Positions 1 to 6,357 of a stretch of 12,485 bases of DNA are shown in pieces. A model generated the notes under the pieces. That model was given only the letters and a program-made list of their open reading frames with translations. It had not been told where the DNA came from and did no database searches. The position numbers were made by a program, and so were the translations under genes. Source of the DNA: Clostridium sp. (GTDB taxonomy: Bacteria; Bacillota_A; Clostridia; Lachnospirales; Lachnospiraceae). The stretch is from contig JAMPAW010000044.1 of assembly GCA_023666975.1 (NCBI GenBank), positions 10,486-22,970 of the forward strand. The letters are read 5' to 3'. Positions within the stretch are counted from its first letter, which is position 1. Each line of letters opens with the position of its first letter.

Positions 1-270
1 CACCTGTCCAACAATAGGTACATTTACCAGTTCACGTCTGGTCAGACCAAAAGAATCGTCCAAAATCTCAATCGTTCTGGGTTTCGTCGGGTCTCTTCTG
101 ATATAGCCGTTTTTCTCTAATGTTTCTAAATGAGAATGAACGGAAGAAGTAGACTTTAATTTGACTGCCTCACAAATTTCACGGACAGACGGAGGATATC
201 CTTTCTGCAATATGTTATCTTTGATGTAATCTAAAATCTCCTGTTGCTTTGTACTGATTTTCCCTGGCAT
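1..270 (-). CDS. lexA: LexA repressor, N-terminal part (cut by window edge)
   Basis: This is the transcriptional repressor of the SOS regulon. The 90 visible codons give the N-terminal winged helix-turn-helix domain: it opens with [16 protein letters not shown], then [20 protein letters not shown] forms the helix-turn-helix (about residues 27-46) and [19 protein letters not shown] the wing. The last visible residues, VPIVGQV, lie where LexA proteins run into the Ala-Gly self-cleavage site, so the cleavage site and the Ser/Lys dyad are outside the window. The ATG at 270 has an AAAGGAGA ribosome site about 10 nt upstream. The gene is divergent from the yneA-like gene, as in Bacillus subtilis (dinR/yneA), and four LexA-box-like sites lie between them, which suggests autoregulation. 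Confidence 0.97.
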   Translation of the reverse strand, partial: MPGKISTKQQEILDYIKDNILQKGYPPSVREICEAVKLKSTSSVHSHLETLEKNGYIRRDPTKPRTIEILDDSFGLTRRELVNVPIVGQV

Positions 271-356
271 TATTCTACCATCTCCTTTATTATTCTAAAA
301 TCATATACGGTACAGTATTTATAGAAAAGTTGTTGAATAAATCTTCTATATCATCA

Positions 357-385
357 ATCATAACACACTATCTCCAAAAAAGCAA
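357..385 (-). promoter_or_regulatory. Candidate lexA promoter
   Basis: On the minus strand TTGCTT (385-380) and TATGAT (362-357) are separated by 17 nt, about 85 nt upstream of the lexA start. The -35 match is only partial, so this is tentative. The two tandem LexA-box-like sites at 396-422 would lie just upstream of it. Confidence 0.3.
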
Positions 386-395
386 ACATTTATTC

Positions 396-482
396 CGAAC
401 AAATTTTCCGAACAAATTTTCGATAAAAGTATTGACATAAGAACAAATGTTTGTTATTATACAAAAAACGAACAAAGTTTCG
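396..482. promoter_or_regulatory. Cluster of four LexA (SOS) boxes
   Basis: Four sites fit the Gram-positive SOS box CGAAC-N4-GTTCG with few changes. They are 396-409 (CGAAC-AAAT-TTTCC), 409-422 (CGAAC-AAAT-TTTCG), 440-453 (AGAAC-AAAT-GTTTG) and 469-482 (CGAAC-AAAG-TTTCG). The first two come from a tandem 13-bp repeat, CCGAACAAATTTT, at 395-407 and 408-420. Site three lies in the spacer of the yneA-like promoter and site four covers its expected start point. Sites one and two are placed to affect both directions. The position between lexA and a YneA-type gene supports LexA as the binding protein. Confidence 0.88.
432..460 (+). promoter_or_regulatory. SigA-type promoter of the yneA-like gene
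   Basis: TTGACA at 432-437 and TATTAT at 455-460 are separated by 17 nt, a near-consensus housekeeping promoter. The expected start is near 467. A LexA-box-like site (440-453) fills the spacer and another (469-482) spans the start region, so repression by LexA should be tight and induction by DNA damage strong. Confidence 0.87.
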
Positions 483-508
483 ATTTAATTGGAAAGGAGA
501 TAGGGCAG

Positions 509-814
509 ATGAGAAAATATATTAACAATAATAGTATTATGTTAACTACGATTCTAATTATCTTTTTTAGTCTATTTTTTATAGGAGGAATGCGGCTGGT
601 ATTTGCCGACGATGCGATAGAATATGACAAGTCATTTATTACCATAGAGATTAGTGAGGGTGATACCTTGACGTCACTTGCTCAAGAATATGCAGTATCT
701 TCAAACGATTATTCTGACTATATAGAAGAAGTGAAGAGTATTAATAATCTGAAGAGTGATACGATTCATTCAGGATGTTATTTATTGGTGCCGGTTTATG
801 AAGTAGTCCAATAA
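509..814 (+). CDS. yneA: YneA-type SOS cell-division suppressor (membrane segment plus LysM)
   Basis: A 101-residue protein with a short N-terminus, one membrane segment (about residues 11-33, LTTILIIFFSLFFIGG core) and one LysM domain (about 42-97). The LysM pattern is visible as ISEGDTLTSLAQEY, then a middle helix ending SINNL, then SDTIHSGCYLLVPVY. Size and layout match Bacillus YneA, which blocks division during the SOS response; LysM should bind peptidoglycan outside the membrane. The start is supported by AAAGGAGA at 493-500, 8 nt before the ATG. It is divergent from lexA behind a promoter with LexA-box-like sites, the classical context of yneA. The family call rests on context and architecture as much as on sequence, because YneA proteins diverge quickly. 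Confidence 0.85.
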   Translation: MRKYINNNSIMLTTILIIFFSLFFIGGMRLVFADDAIEYDKSFITIEISEGDTLTSLAQEYAVSSNDYSDYIEEVKSINNLKSDTIHSGCYLLVPVYEVVQ

Positions 815-827
815 TCCGTATATTTTG

Positions 828-869
828 ACGACCAAATTGTTTGTGGAGGGCGAGTATCTTGTATCACCT
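828..869 (+). pseudogene. Relic of a second surface-protein gene
   Basis: These 42 bases match 1759-1800 inside the downstream surface-protein gene at 39 of 42 positions. In the reading frame of that gene both encode TTKLFVEGEYLVSP, and all three differences (848, 866, 869) are at synonymous third codon positions. After this block the similarity ends, and the frame runs through unrelated codons to a stop at about 902-904. Only this scrap is visible, with no start or ribosome site of its own. It is best read as a leftover of a homologous adhesin gene lost from this locus. Confidence 0.7.
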
Positions 870-925
870 AAGGTGTACATTTGGAAAATGCCATGTAAAA
901 GATAATTAATGAAAATAATTCTATC

Positions 926-954
926 TTGACAAGAACAGGTAACTGTGGCATAAT
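926..954 (+). promoter_or_regulatory. Promoter of the surface protein-sortase unit
   Basis: TTGACA (926-931) and CATAAT (949-954) are separated by 17 nt, and a TG at 946-947 gives an extended -10. The expected start is near 961, leaving a leader of about 105 nt. A small inverted repeat ACAG-N4-CTGT (935-946) lies in the spacer and could be an operator. I see no LexA box here. Confidence 0.75.
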
Positions 955-999
955 CATAATCACTCTATATTCTTATCTGCACGAAATGTGTTTTAGTTT

Positions 1000-1025
1000 T
1001 ATATCATTGTCACGCAAATGATATA
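1000..1025 (+). repeat. Inverted repeat in the leader of the surface-protein gene
   Basis: TATATCATT (1000-1008) and AATGATATA (1017-1025) are perfect 9-bp arms around an 8-nt loop, GTCACGCA. The repeat lies downstream of the expected transcription start and about 40 nt before the start codon, so it could be an operator or an RNA hairpin in the leader. The arms are AT-rich, so the RNA form would be only moderately stable, and there is no U-tract to make it a terminator. Confidence 0.5.
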
Positions 1026-1065
1026 GATTTCAAAATCAGGCATAATGTTCTTGGAAAGGACAATT

Positions 1066-4000
1066 ATGTTTCAAACGAATAATCAGGAGTTGTTATCTAA
1101 TTTTATAAAGGGAGTTGTTTTTCGGTTACTCTTCTATATATTGTTACCGGCTATAATGGCGATCATGTGTATAGGTGTTTTTCCGGGAAGTAAGGTACAG
1201 GCAAAGAAAATATCACATTATTCATATGATAAGATCAAGAATAATTTGCCGGAAAAATATCACACAGAAGAATATCTGTTTAACAGCAATAATATTCCCT
1301 ATATTTGCTTTGCAACCTATAATGGAAATAATTACAAAACCTCCATTAAGAAACCAAGCGGTGATAATGGTTATCTGTATTGTGTTAATTATTCCAAGCA
1401 TATTGACTTCGGGGATAGTTACTCGGTTAAGAATGATTTATTTAACAATAATCTGCGGGCACGTTTAGGGGCTGCATTTCATTATGGACCATCGGATTGG
1501 AAGGAGAAAGCAGGTGCCCAATTTACCACTGGGAATAGCATAATGGATTACTATATGACTCAGCTTGTTGTACATTCCCTGATATACAAATACGGAGGCG
1601 GCAAATCGGGGTATGGTATTGACTTTTCCAAGGTTAAGTTTAAAAGCAATACAGGAGATTTGGAGAAGAAGACGAAGGCATTTTATGATTTTTGCTGCAG
1701 TATAACGGTCAAGGATACCGATTTTCTCTCCTATGATTTACTTTTTGAAAAACCGCAGACGACCAAATTGTTTGTGGAAGGCGAGTATCTTGTATCCCCC
1801 TATGTCAAATGTCAGAGTAATATAGATATTTCGGCAATTGAATCTTTTTCCAGATATCCAGATGTAACGGATAGTCCATTATCAGCCGAGCAGATTATCA
1901 TTGAAAGTGATGGGGATCAGTATAATTCCAAGTTCAGGATTAAGATACCGATATCTGCCGTGGGACAATTGGGATCAGATGTTTACAATTTCAATGTGAC
2001 ACAGGAGGTAAATTATAAGCGTTATCGTGCTTTTTTCTGGATTTGTGACGAGTCGCAGGAGGTTGGCGGCAGATTGATTGAAGATGGTGACATTAAGGAA
2101 AAGATTCCCTTTTCTTTTGAAATTAGCGATATTTCCCTGCGGAAGAGAGATTCCGTTACAAAGGAAAATGTTATCGGTGCCGAATTTCAATTGCTACAAT
2201 ATAGCGATAGTCAGAATGATTATATTCCGTACAAGAATTTTAGCTATGATGCAGAAAAAGCACTATACTTTGTCAATGGCATTATACCATATGTGGATAA
2301 TTCACAAAAAAATTTCAAAATAATAGAAAGCAAGCCAGCCCCTAATTATATAAACGATTGGGCAGGGACTACATTTAAATTGATGGATAATATGCAGCTT
2401 TTTACTTTTGATGTAGAGAATCAGCCGATTCTTGGCAAGCTGCACATTTATAAAACAGGAGAGAAGTATTCTTTTAATGGGCAGGAGTTCCTGCTACAGG
2501 AGGATATTCCTTTACCCAACGTTTCTTTTGGCTTATATGCCAAGGAAGACATTTATCTTAAAGGGGAGGTTGCCTATCCGAAGGATCAAAAGATTGCAGA
2601 CCTGATTACCGACGCCAATGGAGTTGCAACTGCGGAGAATCTGTTATATGGCGAGTATTACTTTAAAGAAGAAGCTACGCAGAGCATCTATGATTTGGAC
2701 CCGGATATTTATGAATTTGATATTGTAAAAGACAGACAGGATAACGAGGTATCCTTTGCTATCAAAAATAATCTTAAAAAATGTAATGTGTCGGTTTTCA
2801 AATATTATTCCAATCCCCAGACGGGTAACGAGGAGAAAATTCCTTTAAAGGGTGCTCAATTTGGTTTATATGCACTGGAAGACGTGATGGGTGCAGACAA
2901 TCAGGTGATTATCGCAAAGGATTGTCTGATTTCCGAGGGTGTTTCTTCGGAGGACGGATTTTGTCATTTTGCAGCGGAATTGCCGTTAGGTAATTATTAC
3001 ATAAAGGAACTGGAAGCTCCTGAGGATTATATTTTAAATGATGGGATTGTGACGATATCAGAAGAGGATTTTCAAAGGGATACCGCTACCGGGGAATACC
3101 GGGTAGTCAAGGATATCGTCAATGAACAGCAGAGCTTTCAGATTCAGATTGTCAAGTATGGCGAGACACTTAACGGTTTTACCAGAGCGAACAGTGATTT
3201 TGGAGAATATGCGGTTTATCAGATGGGCGAGGCAACGTTAAAAGATGTGGAGTTTACCCTATATGACGAAAATAATTCCATAGCAGCGATCAGTAAAACA
3301 AACGAAGAAGGGGTAGCACAATTTAATGATTTGAAGCCGGGGACTTATCACGCATTGGAGACTTCTGGTCCGGAACAATATTTAATGAATCCGGAAAAGA
3401 TTACCTTTGTCTGTAAAGCAAATAGTAAGGACTATGATCCCTCCAATCCGCCGATTTTAAAGTCAAGTGTAAGGAATCAGCTTTTTTCCACGGCACTGTC
3501 CATTTATAAGCAGGGGGAGAGATTTACTTGCAGCAAAAATGCAATCCAATATACGCTTGCTCCGCTGGAAGGGGTAGTATTCGGAGTATATCAGGGCTTT
3601 GACTACCGGTTTGCTTCAGCGGAAATGCTGACAAAGAATAGTTGTGTAGGCTATATTGTTACAGATAAAAACGGCAGAGGACATCTCTCGGCAAAACTGC
3701 CGGAAGGCTCTTATTATATAAAAGAATTAAGAACCAATGCCGGGTATGTACTGGATAATAATCTTTATCCCTTTGAGGTAAAAGCGCAGCAAAATAATGA
3801 TATACAAATTAATTTGGGAGAGAGTAACGAACTGATTAACCAGCTGGCAAAAGCGTCAGTCCGAATTATTAAGACGGATGTAGAAACCGGCAAAGCACTC
3901 AAAAATGTTGAATTTACCTTGTATAACAGTGCTGATAAAAAGATTGGCGTCTATAAGACAGACAAGAGAGGTACAATTTTAGTCGAGGATTTGCCTTACG

Positions 4001-4299
4001 GAAGCTATTATTTCATTGAAACCAAGTGTAAAGACGGATATTATTCCAGTAACGGAAAGTATAGTTTTACTTTGAAATCACAGGAGACGGTTACGCTTAA
4101 TATTACGAATACACCGATATTAAAGCTTGGTTTTGAAGAGCATTATAAACTGGGACTTGCCATATGTCTTGGTCTGATAATATGCTTTTGCCTGATTTTG
4201 TTTACAGGATATAGAAGCAGCAAACCCGCAGAGGGAAACGGAAAACTCACAGAGGAAAATATGGAAAGGGAGAAGAACCGGAGTGATGACCATGTGTAA
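1066..4299 (+). CDS. Surface adhesin: thioester domain plus six Cna-B repeats
   Basis: A 1077-residue wall-facing protein. Residues 1-46 form a signal segment (hydrophobic about 17-39, cleavage possible after KVQA). A thioester domain follows: Cys106 in YLYCVNYS, then HYGPSDW, then Gln166 in YYMTQLVVHSLIY, the expected Cys-Gln pair for covalent attachment to a host or surface amine. After a linker domain (about 220-350) come six Cna-B/SpaA-type domains. Each has a candidate isopeptide triad: K360/E421/N452, K463/E535/N568, K579/E648/N686, K697/E765/N804, K815/E887/N925, K936/E985/N1015. A membrane segment (about 1027-1049) and a 28-residue polar tail end it. No LPXTG-like motif precedes the membrane segment. 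The start at 1066 is chosen because GGAAAGGA (1053-1060) is 5 nt upstream; an in-frame ATG at 1045 lacks a good site. It overlaps the sortase gene. Domain names are recognised by pattern; the ligand is unknown. Confidence 0.85.
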   Translation: MFQTNNQELLSNFIKGVVFRLLFYILLPAIMAIMCIGVFPGSKVQAKKISHYSYDKIKNNLPEKYHTEEYLFNSNNIPYICFATYNGNNYKTSIKKPSGDNGYLYCVNYSKHIDFGDSYSVKNDLFNNNLRARLGAAFHYGPSDWKEKAGAQFTTGNSIMDYYMTQLVVHSLIYKYGGGKSGYGIDFSKVKFKSNTGDLEKKTKAFYDFCCSITVKDTDFLSYDLLFEKPQTTKLFVEGEYLVSPYVKCQSNIDISAIESFSRYPDVTDSPLSAEQIIIESDGDQYNSKFRIKIPISAVGQLGSDVYNFNVTQEVNYKRYRAFFWICDESQEVGGRLIEDGDIKEKIPFSFEISDISLRKRDSVTKENVIGAEFQLLQYSDSQNDYIPYKNFSYDAEKALYFVNGIIPYVDNSQKNFKIIESKPAPNYINDWAGTTFKLMDNMQLFTFDVENQPILGKLHIYKTGEKYSFNGQEFLLQEDIPLPNVSFGLYAKEDIYLKGEVAYPKDQKIADLITDANGVATAENLLYGEYYFKEEATQSIYDLDPDIYEFDIVKDRQDNEVSFAIKNNLKKCNVSVFKYYSNPQTGNEEKIPLKGAQFGLYALEDVMGADNQVIIAKDCLISEGVSSEDGFCHFAAELPLGNYYIKELEAPEDYILNDGIVTISEEDFQRDTATGEYRVVKDIVNEQQSFQIQIVKYGETLNGFTRANSDFGEYAVYQMGEATLKDVEFTLYDENNSIAAISKTNEEGVAQFNDLKPGTYHALETSGPEQYLMNPEKITFVCKANSKDYDPSNPPILKSSVRNQLFSTALSIYKQGERFTCSKNAIQYTLAPLEGVVFGVYQGFDYRFASAEMLTKNSCVGYIVTDKNGRGHLSAKLPEGSYYIKELRTNAGYVLDNNLYPFEVKAQQNNDIQINLGESNELINQLAKASVRIIKTDVETGKALKNVEFTLYNSADKKIGVYKTDKRGTILVEDLPYGSYYFIETKCKDGYYSSNGKYSFTLKSQETVTLNITNTPILKLGFEEHYKLGLAICLGLIICFCLILFTGYRSSKPAEGNGKLTEENMEREKNRSDDHV

Positions 4300-5017
4300 A
4301 AAACGATGTTATGCGCAGGGAAAACAATATCGATATGGCTTAATTTGTTTTATCCTTCTTGTGATTGCCGGCATTGGCATATATTACTGTCATTATTTTT
4401 ATATCATCATCGGATATGAAAAAACGGAAGAAAAATATTTAGAGAAAATCCATTTACAGCAGGATAATGATGAAGCAGACCGGCAATTGCAGGAAAATAT
4501 TGGCCACAGTCGATTTTTGGCATGGGAACGGGAAAGTACAGAGTTTCCAGATAATGAAATGACTTCGCATGCTGATACAGGCACAGTCTGGAAAGGGGAT
4601 TGTATCCTCTCTATAGATGCAATTAATTTGGAGAAAGTGGTCTATAATGGCAGTAATAGAGAAACACACTTAAATCAGTATGAACTGGTCACGGCAACGG
4701 ACGATATGTCCTATAATAAGGGTGGGAATTATGTAATATGCGGTCATGCCTCCAGATTATATGGGCATTCGTTAAATCGCCTTAAGGAGATTAAAAAGGG
4801 AACTGCGATAACAATCACAACTAGGGATCGCACAGATGAATATATCGTCAATGAAGTGTTATTTGAAAATATGAACAAAACAAGTAAATATTGCAGTCAG
4901 ACACATAATCCTGTATTAACGATTATTTCATGTGCACGTTTTGTCTCTGACGAAAGCTATATTGTTATTCATGCACAGTTAGCGAAAAGAAGTACATTAC
5001 AACGTGAAAACGAATGA
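4292..5017 (+). CDS. Sortase family protein (class uncertain, atypical active site)
   Basis: A 241-residue sortase: N-terminal membrane segment (about 15-40), polar stalk (about 45-100), then the sortase barrel. Sortases are membrane cysteine transpeptidases that cut a sorting signal and join the protein to the wall or to a pilus. Visible catalytic residues are His152 in YVICGHASRLYGHS and Cys214 in LTIISCARF. The third one, Arg, is expected nine or so residues after Cys before a strand ending in VHAKL; here the strand reads YIVIHAQL and Tyr223 holds that place. Arg216, two residues after Cys, is the nearest Arg. The IHAQL ending hints at class B but the class is not certain. GGAG at 4280-4283 favours ATG 4292; GTG 4283 and ATG 4286 are in frame. 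The gene overlaps the adhesin's end, so the two are likely translated together. Confidence 0.85.
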   Translation: MCKKRCYAQGKQYRYGLICFILLVIAGIGIYYCHYFYIIIGYEKTEEKYLEKIHLQQDNDEADRQLQENIGHSRFLAWERESTEFPDNEMTSHADTGTVWKGDCILSIDAINLEKVVYNGSNRETHLNQYELVTATDDMSYNKGGNYVICGHASRLYGHSLNRLKEIKKGTAITITTRDRTDEYIVNEVLFENMNKTSKYCSQTHNPVLTIISCARFVSDESYIVIHAQLAKRSTLQRENE

Positions 5018-5026
5018 AAACGGATA

Positions 5027-5069
5027 ATTATGATTACAGCGGTCAGGCTGATACAGCCGGCCGCATAAT
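5027..5069 (+). repeat. Imperfect hairpin after the sortase gene
   Basis: Nested arms can pair: ATTAT (5027-5031) with ATAAT (5065-5069), GCGG (5039-5042) with CCGC (5061-5064), and GGCTG (5046-5050) with CAGCC (5054-5058) around ATA. It is just past the sortase stop and could protect or end the transcript, but no run of T follows, so it is not a canonical intrinsic terminator. The rest of 5018-5150 is AT-rich with no gene that I can support. Confidence 0.4.
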
Positions 5070-5150
5070 CTGGTTATCAAAATGATATAGTTGAGCAGTA
5101 TTACATCAAAATAGAACTATTCGCAAAACTCAAGTTTAACGAAAAAAGTA

Positions 5151-5179
5151 TTGAAAAAAAGGTAAATATATAGTATTAT
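5151..5179 (+). promoter_or_regulatory. Promoter of the XerS-like recombinase gene
   Basis: TTGAAA (5151-5156) and TATTAT (5174-5179) are separated by 17 nt. The expected start near 5186 leaves a leader of about 100 nt before the ATG at 5290. A palindrome AAACT-CA-AGTTT lies just upstream at 5126-5137. The recombinase therefore appears to be transcribed independently of the adhesin-sortase unit. Confidence 0.72.
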
Positions 5180-5289
5180 TATATTGTGAAGCTTAAGTGT
5201 TTCAAGATGTCTGTTGTACAACTGACTTTTGGAAATTAGGAGTTTCGCAATTATACCGGTTAAAAATTTTATTTGAAAGGATTTTCACT

Positions 5290-6357
5290 ATGCCAAATCA
5301 TACATATCATCAAGACGAAGAAATTCACAATATACTTTTAATGCGTAATATTCTACAGGAAATGCCCAAATATGTTTCCTCTTTCTTTCGTTCCATTGAA
5401 TATACCAAGGCGCCGCGTACCCGTCTTGGCTATGCAAGGGATTTAAAGTCATTTTATGAATATTTATGTGATAATAATTTTGCATTAAAGGGTAAACAGC
5501 CTGCGGAGGTTTCTCTGGAGATAATCAATCATTTAGAGGCTGAAGACATTGAGGAATATTTGGAGTATATGAAGGTTTACGAAAAGGACGGCCGCCAATA
5601 TACTAATGGTGAACGTGCCTTAAAACGCAAGCTGGCAACAATTAGGGTCTTTTTCAATTACTTATACAAAAACAGGCGTATTGATGCGAATCCGGCAACC
5701 ATTGTAGACATGCCCAAAATTCATGAAAAAGCGATTGTGCGAATGGATGCCAATGAGGTAGCTCAGTTCCTGGACAACGTAGAATACGGAAATAAAATGA
5801 GTAATCATCAGCAAAAATATCATGAGAAGACGAAAGTACGGGATTTGGCAATGATGACTTTAATGCTGGGAACCGGAATCCGTGTATCGGAATGTGTTGG
5901 TTTGGATATCGGGGACATCGATTTTGACTATGACCGTATTAAGGTTGTCCGTAAAGGCGGTTATGAAGCATATGTATATTTTGGCGAGGAAGCACGTATG
6001 GCATTGCTGGAATATTTGGAGGAACGAAAGAAAATTGTAACTGTTGAAGGACATGAAAATGCGTTGTTTTTAAGCTCACAACGCAAACGAATATCCGTTC
6101 GGAGTGTAGAAAATATGGTAAAAAAATATGCGGCAATCACGACACCGCTCAAAAAAATTACGCCGCACAAACTGCGCAGCACATATGGCACATCGCTGTA
6201 TCAGCAAACCTCGGACATTTATCTTGTGGCTGATGTTTTAGGACATAAGGACGTAAATACGACCAAAAAGCATTATGCCGATATTGATGAATGGCAGCGA
6301 ATGAAAGCGAAAGATGCGGTAACCCTGCGTGAAAAAACCAATATGCCTGAAGCTTAA
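5290..6357 (+). CDS. xerS: XerS-like tyrosine recombinase
   Basis: A 355-residue tyrosine recombinase, which breaks and rejoins DNA through a 3'-phosphotyrosine. The N-terminal core-binding (SAM-like) domain covers about 20-130 and the catalytic domain about 150-345. The catalytic set is complete: Arg198 (GTGIRVSE), Lys222 (VVRKGG), His293 and Arg296 (PHKLRS), His319 (LGHKD) and nucleophile Tyr329 (KKHYA). The length, the MPKYV start of the N-domain and an insert around residues 166-184 (GNKMSNHQQKYHEKT, then RDLAM) resemble streptococcal XerS, which resolves chromosome dimers alone at difSL. That comparison is from memory. The start is set by AAAGGA at 5276-5281, 8 nt before the ATG; a longer frame to 5197 has no such site and adds unlike sequence. 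It could be the host's chromosome-resolution enzyme or an integrase of an element; no element boundaries are evident. Confidence 0.83.
   Translation: MPNHTYHQDEEIHNILLMRNILQEMPKYVSSFFRSIEYTKAPRTRLGYARDLKSFYEYLCDNNFALKGKQPAEVSLEIINHLEAEDIEEYLEYMKVYEKDGRQYTNGERALKRKLATIRVFFNYLYKNRRIDANPATIVDMPKIHEKAIVRMDANEVAQFLDNVEYGNKMSNHQQKYHEKTKVRDLAMMTLMLGTGIRVSECVGLDIGDIDFDYDRIKVVRKGGYEAYVYFGEEARMALLEYLEERKKIVTVEGHENALFLSSQRKRISVRSVENMVKKYAAITTPLKKITPHKLRSTYGTSLYQQTSDIYLVADVLGHKDVNTTKKHYADIDEWQRMKAKDAVTLREKTNMPEA
6354..6357. other. Shared stop codons of convergent xerS-like and nadD genes
   Basis: The TAA of the plus-strand recombinase (6355-6357) and the TAA of nadD (6356-6354) lie in one TTAA, at the centre of the palindrome GCTTAAGC (6352-6359). 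No terminator fits between the genes, so each transcript must run into the other gene in antisense. Confidence 0.95.

Noticed and set aside
1045..1065. Upstream ATG giving a seven-residue longer adhesin
   Set aside because: The GGAAAGGA ribosome site at 1053-1060 lies between the two ATGs and fits the one at 1066.
5080..5090. AAATGATATAG shared with the hairpin arm at 1016-1026, as a boundary repeat of the adhesin unit
   Set aside because: An AT-rich 11-mer can recur by chance in 12 kb; there is no second arm at the downstream copy, so I do not claim an element end.
5197..5289. N-terminal extension of the recombinase to 5197
   Set aside because: There is no ribosome site near 5197, while AAAGGA precedes the ATG at 5290; the extension begins close to the expected transcription start.
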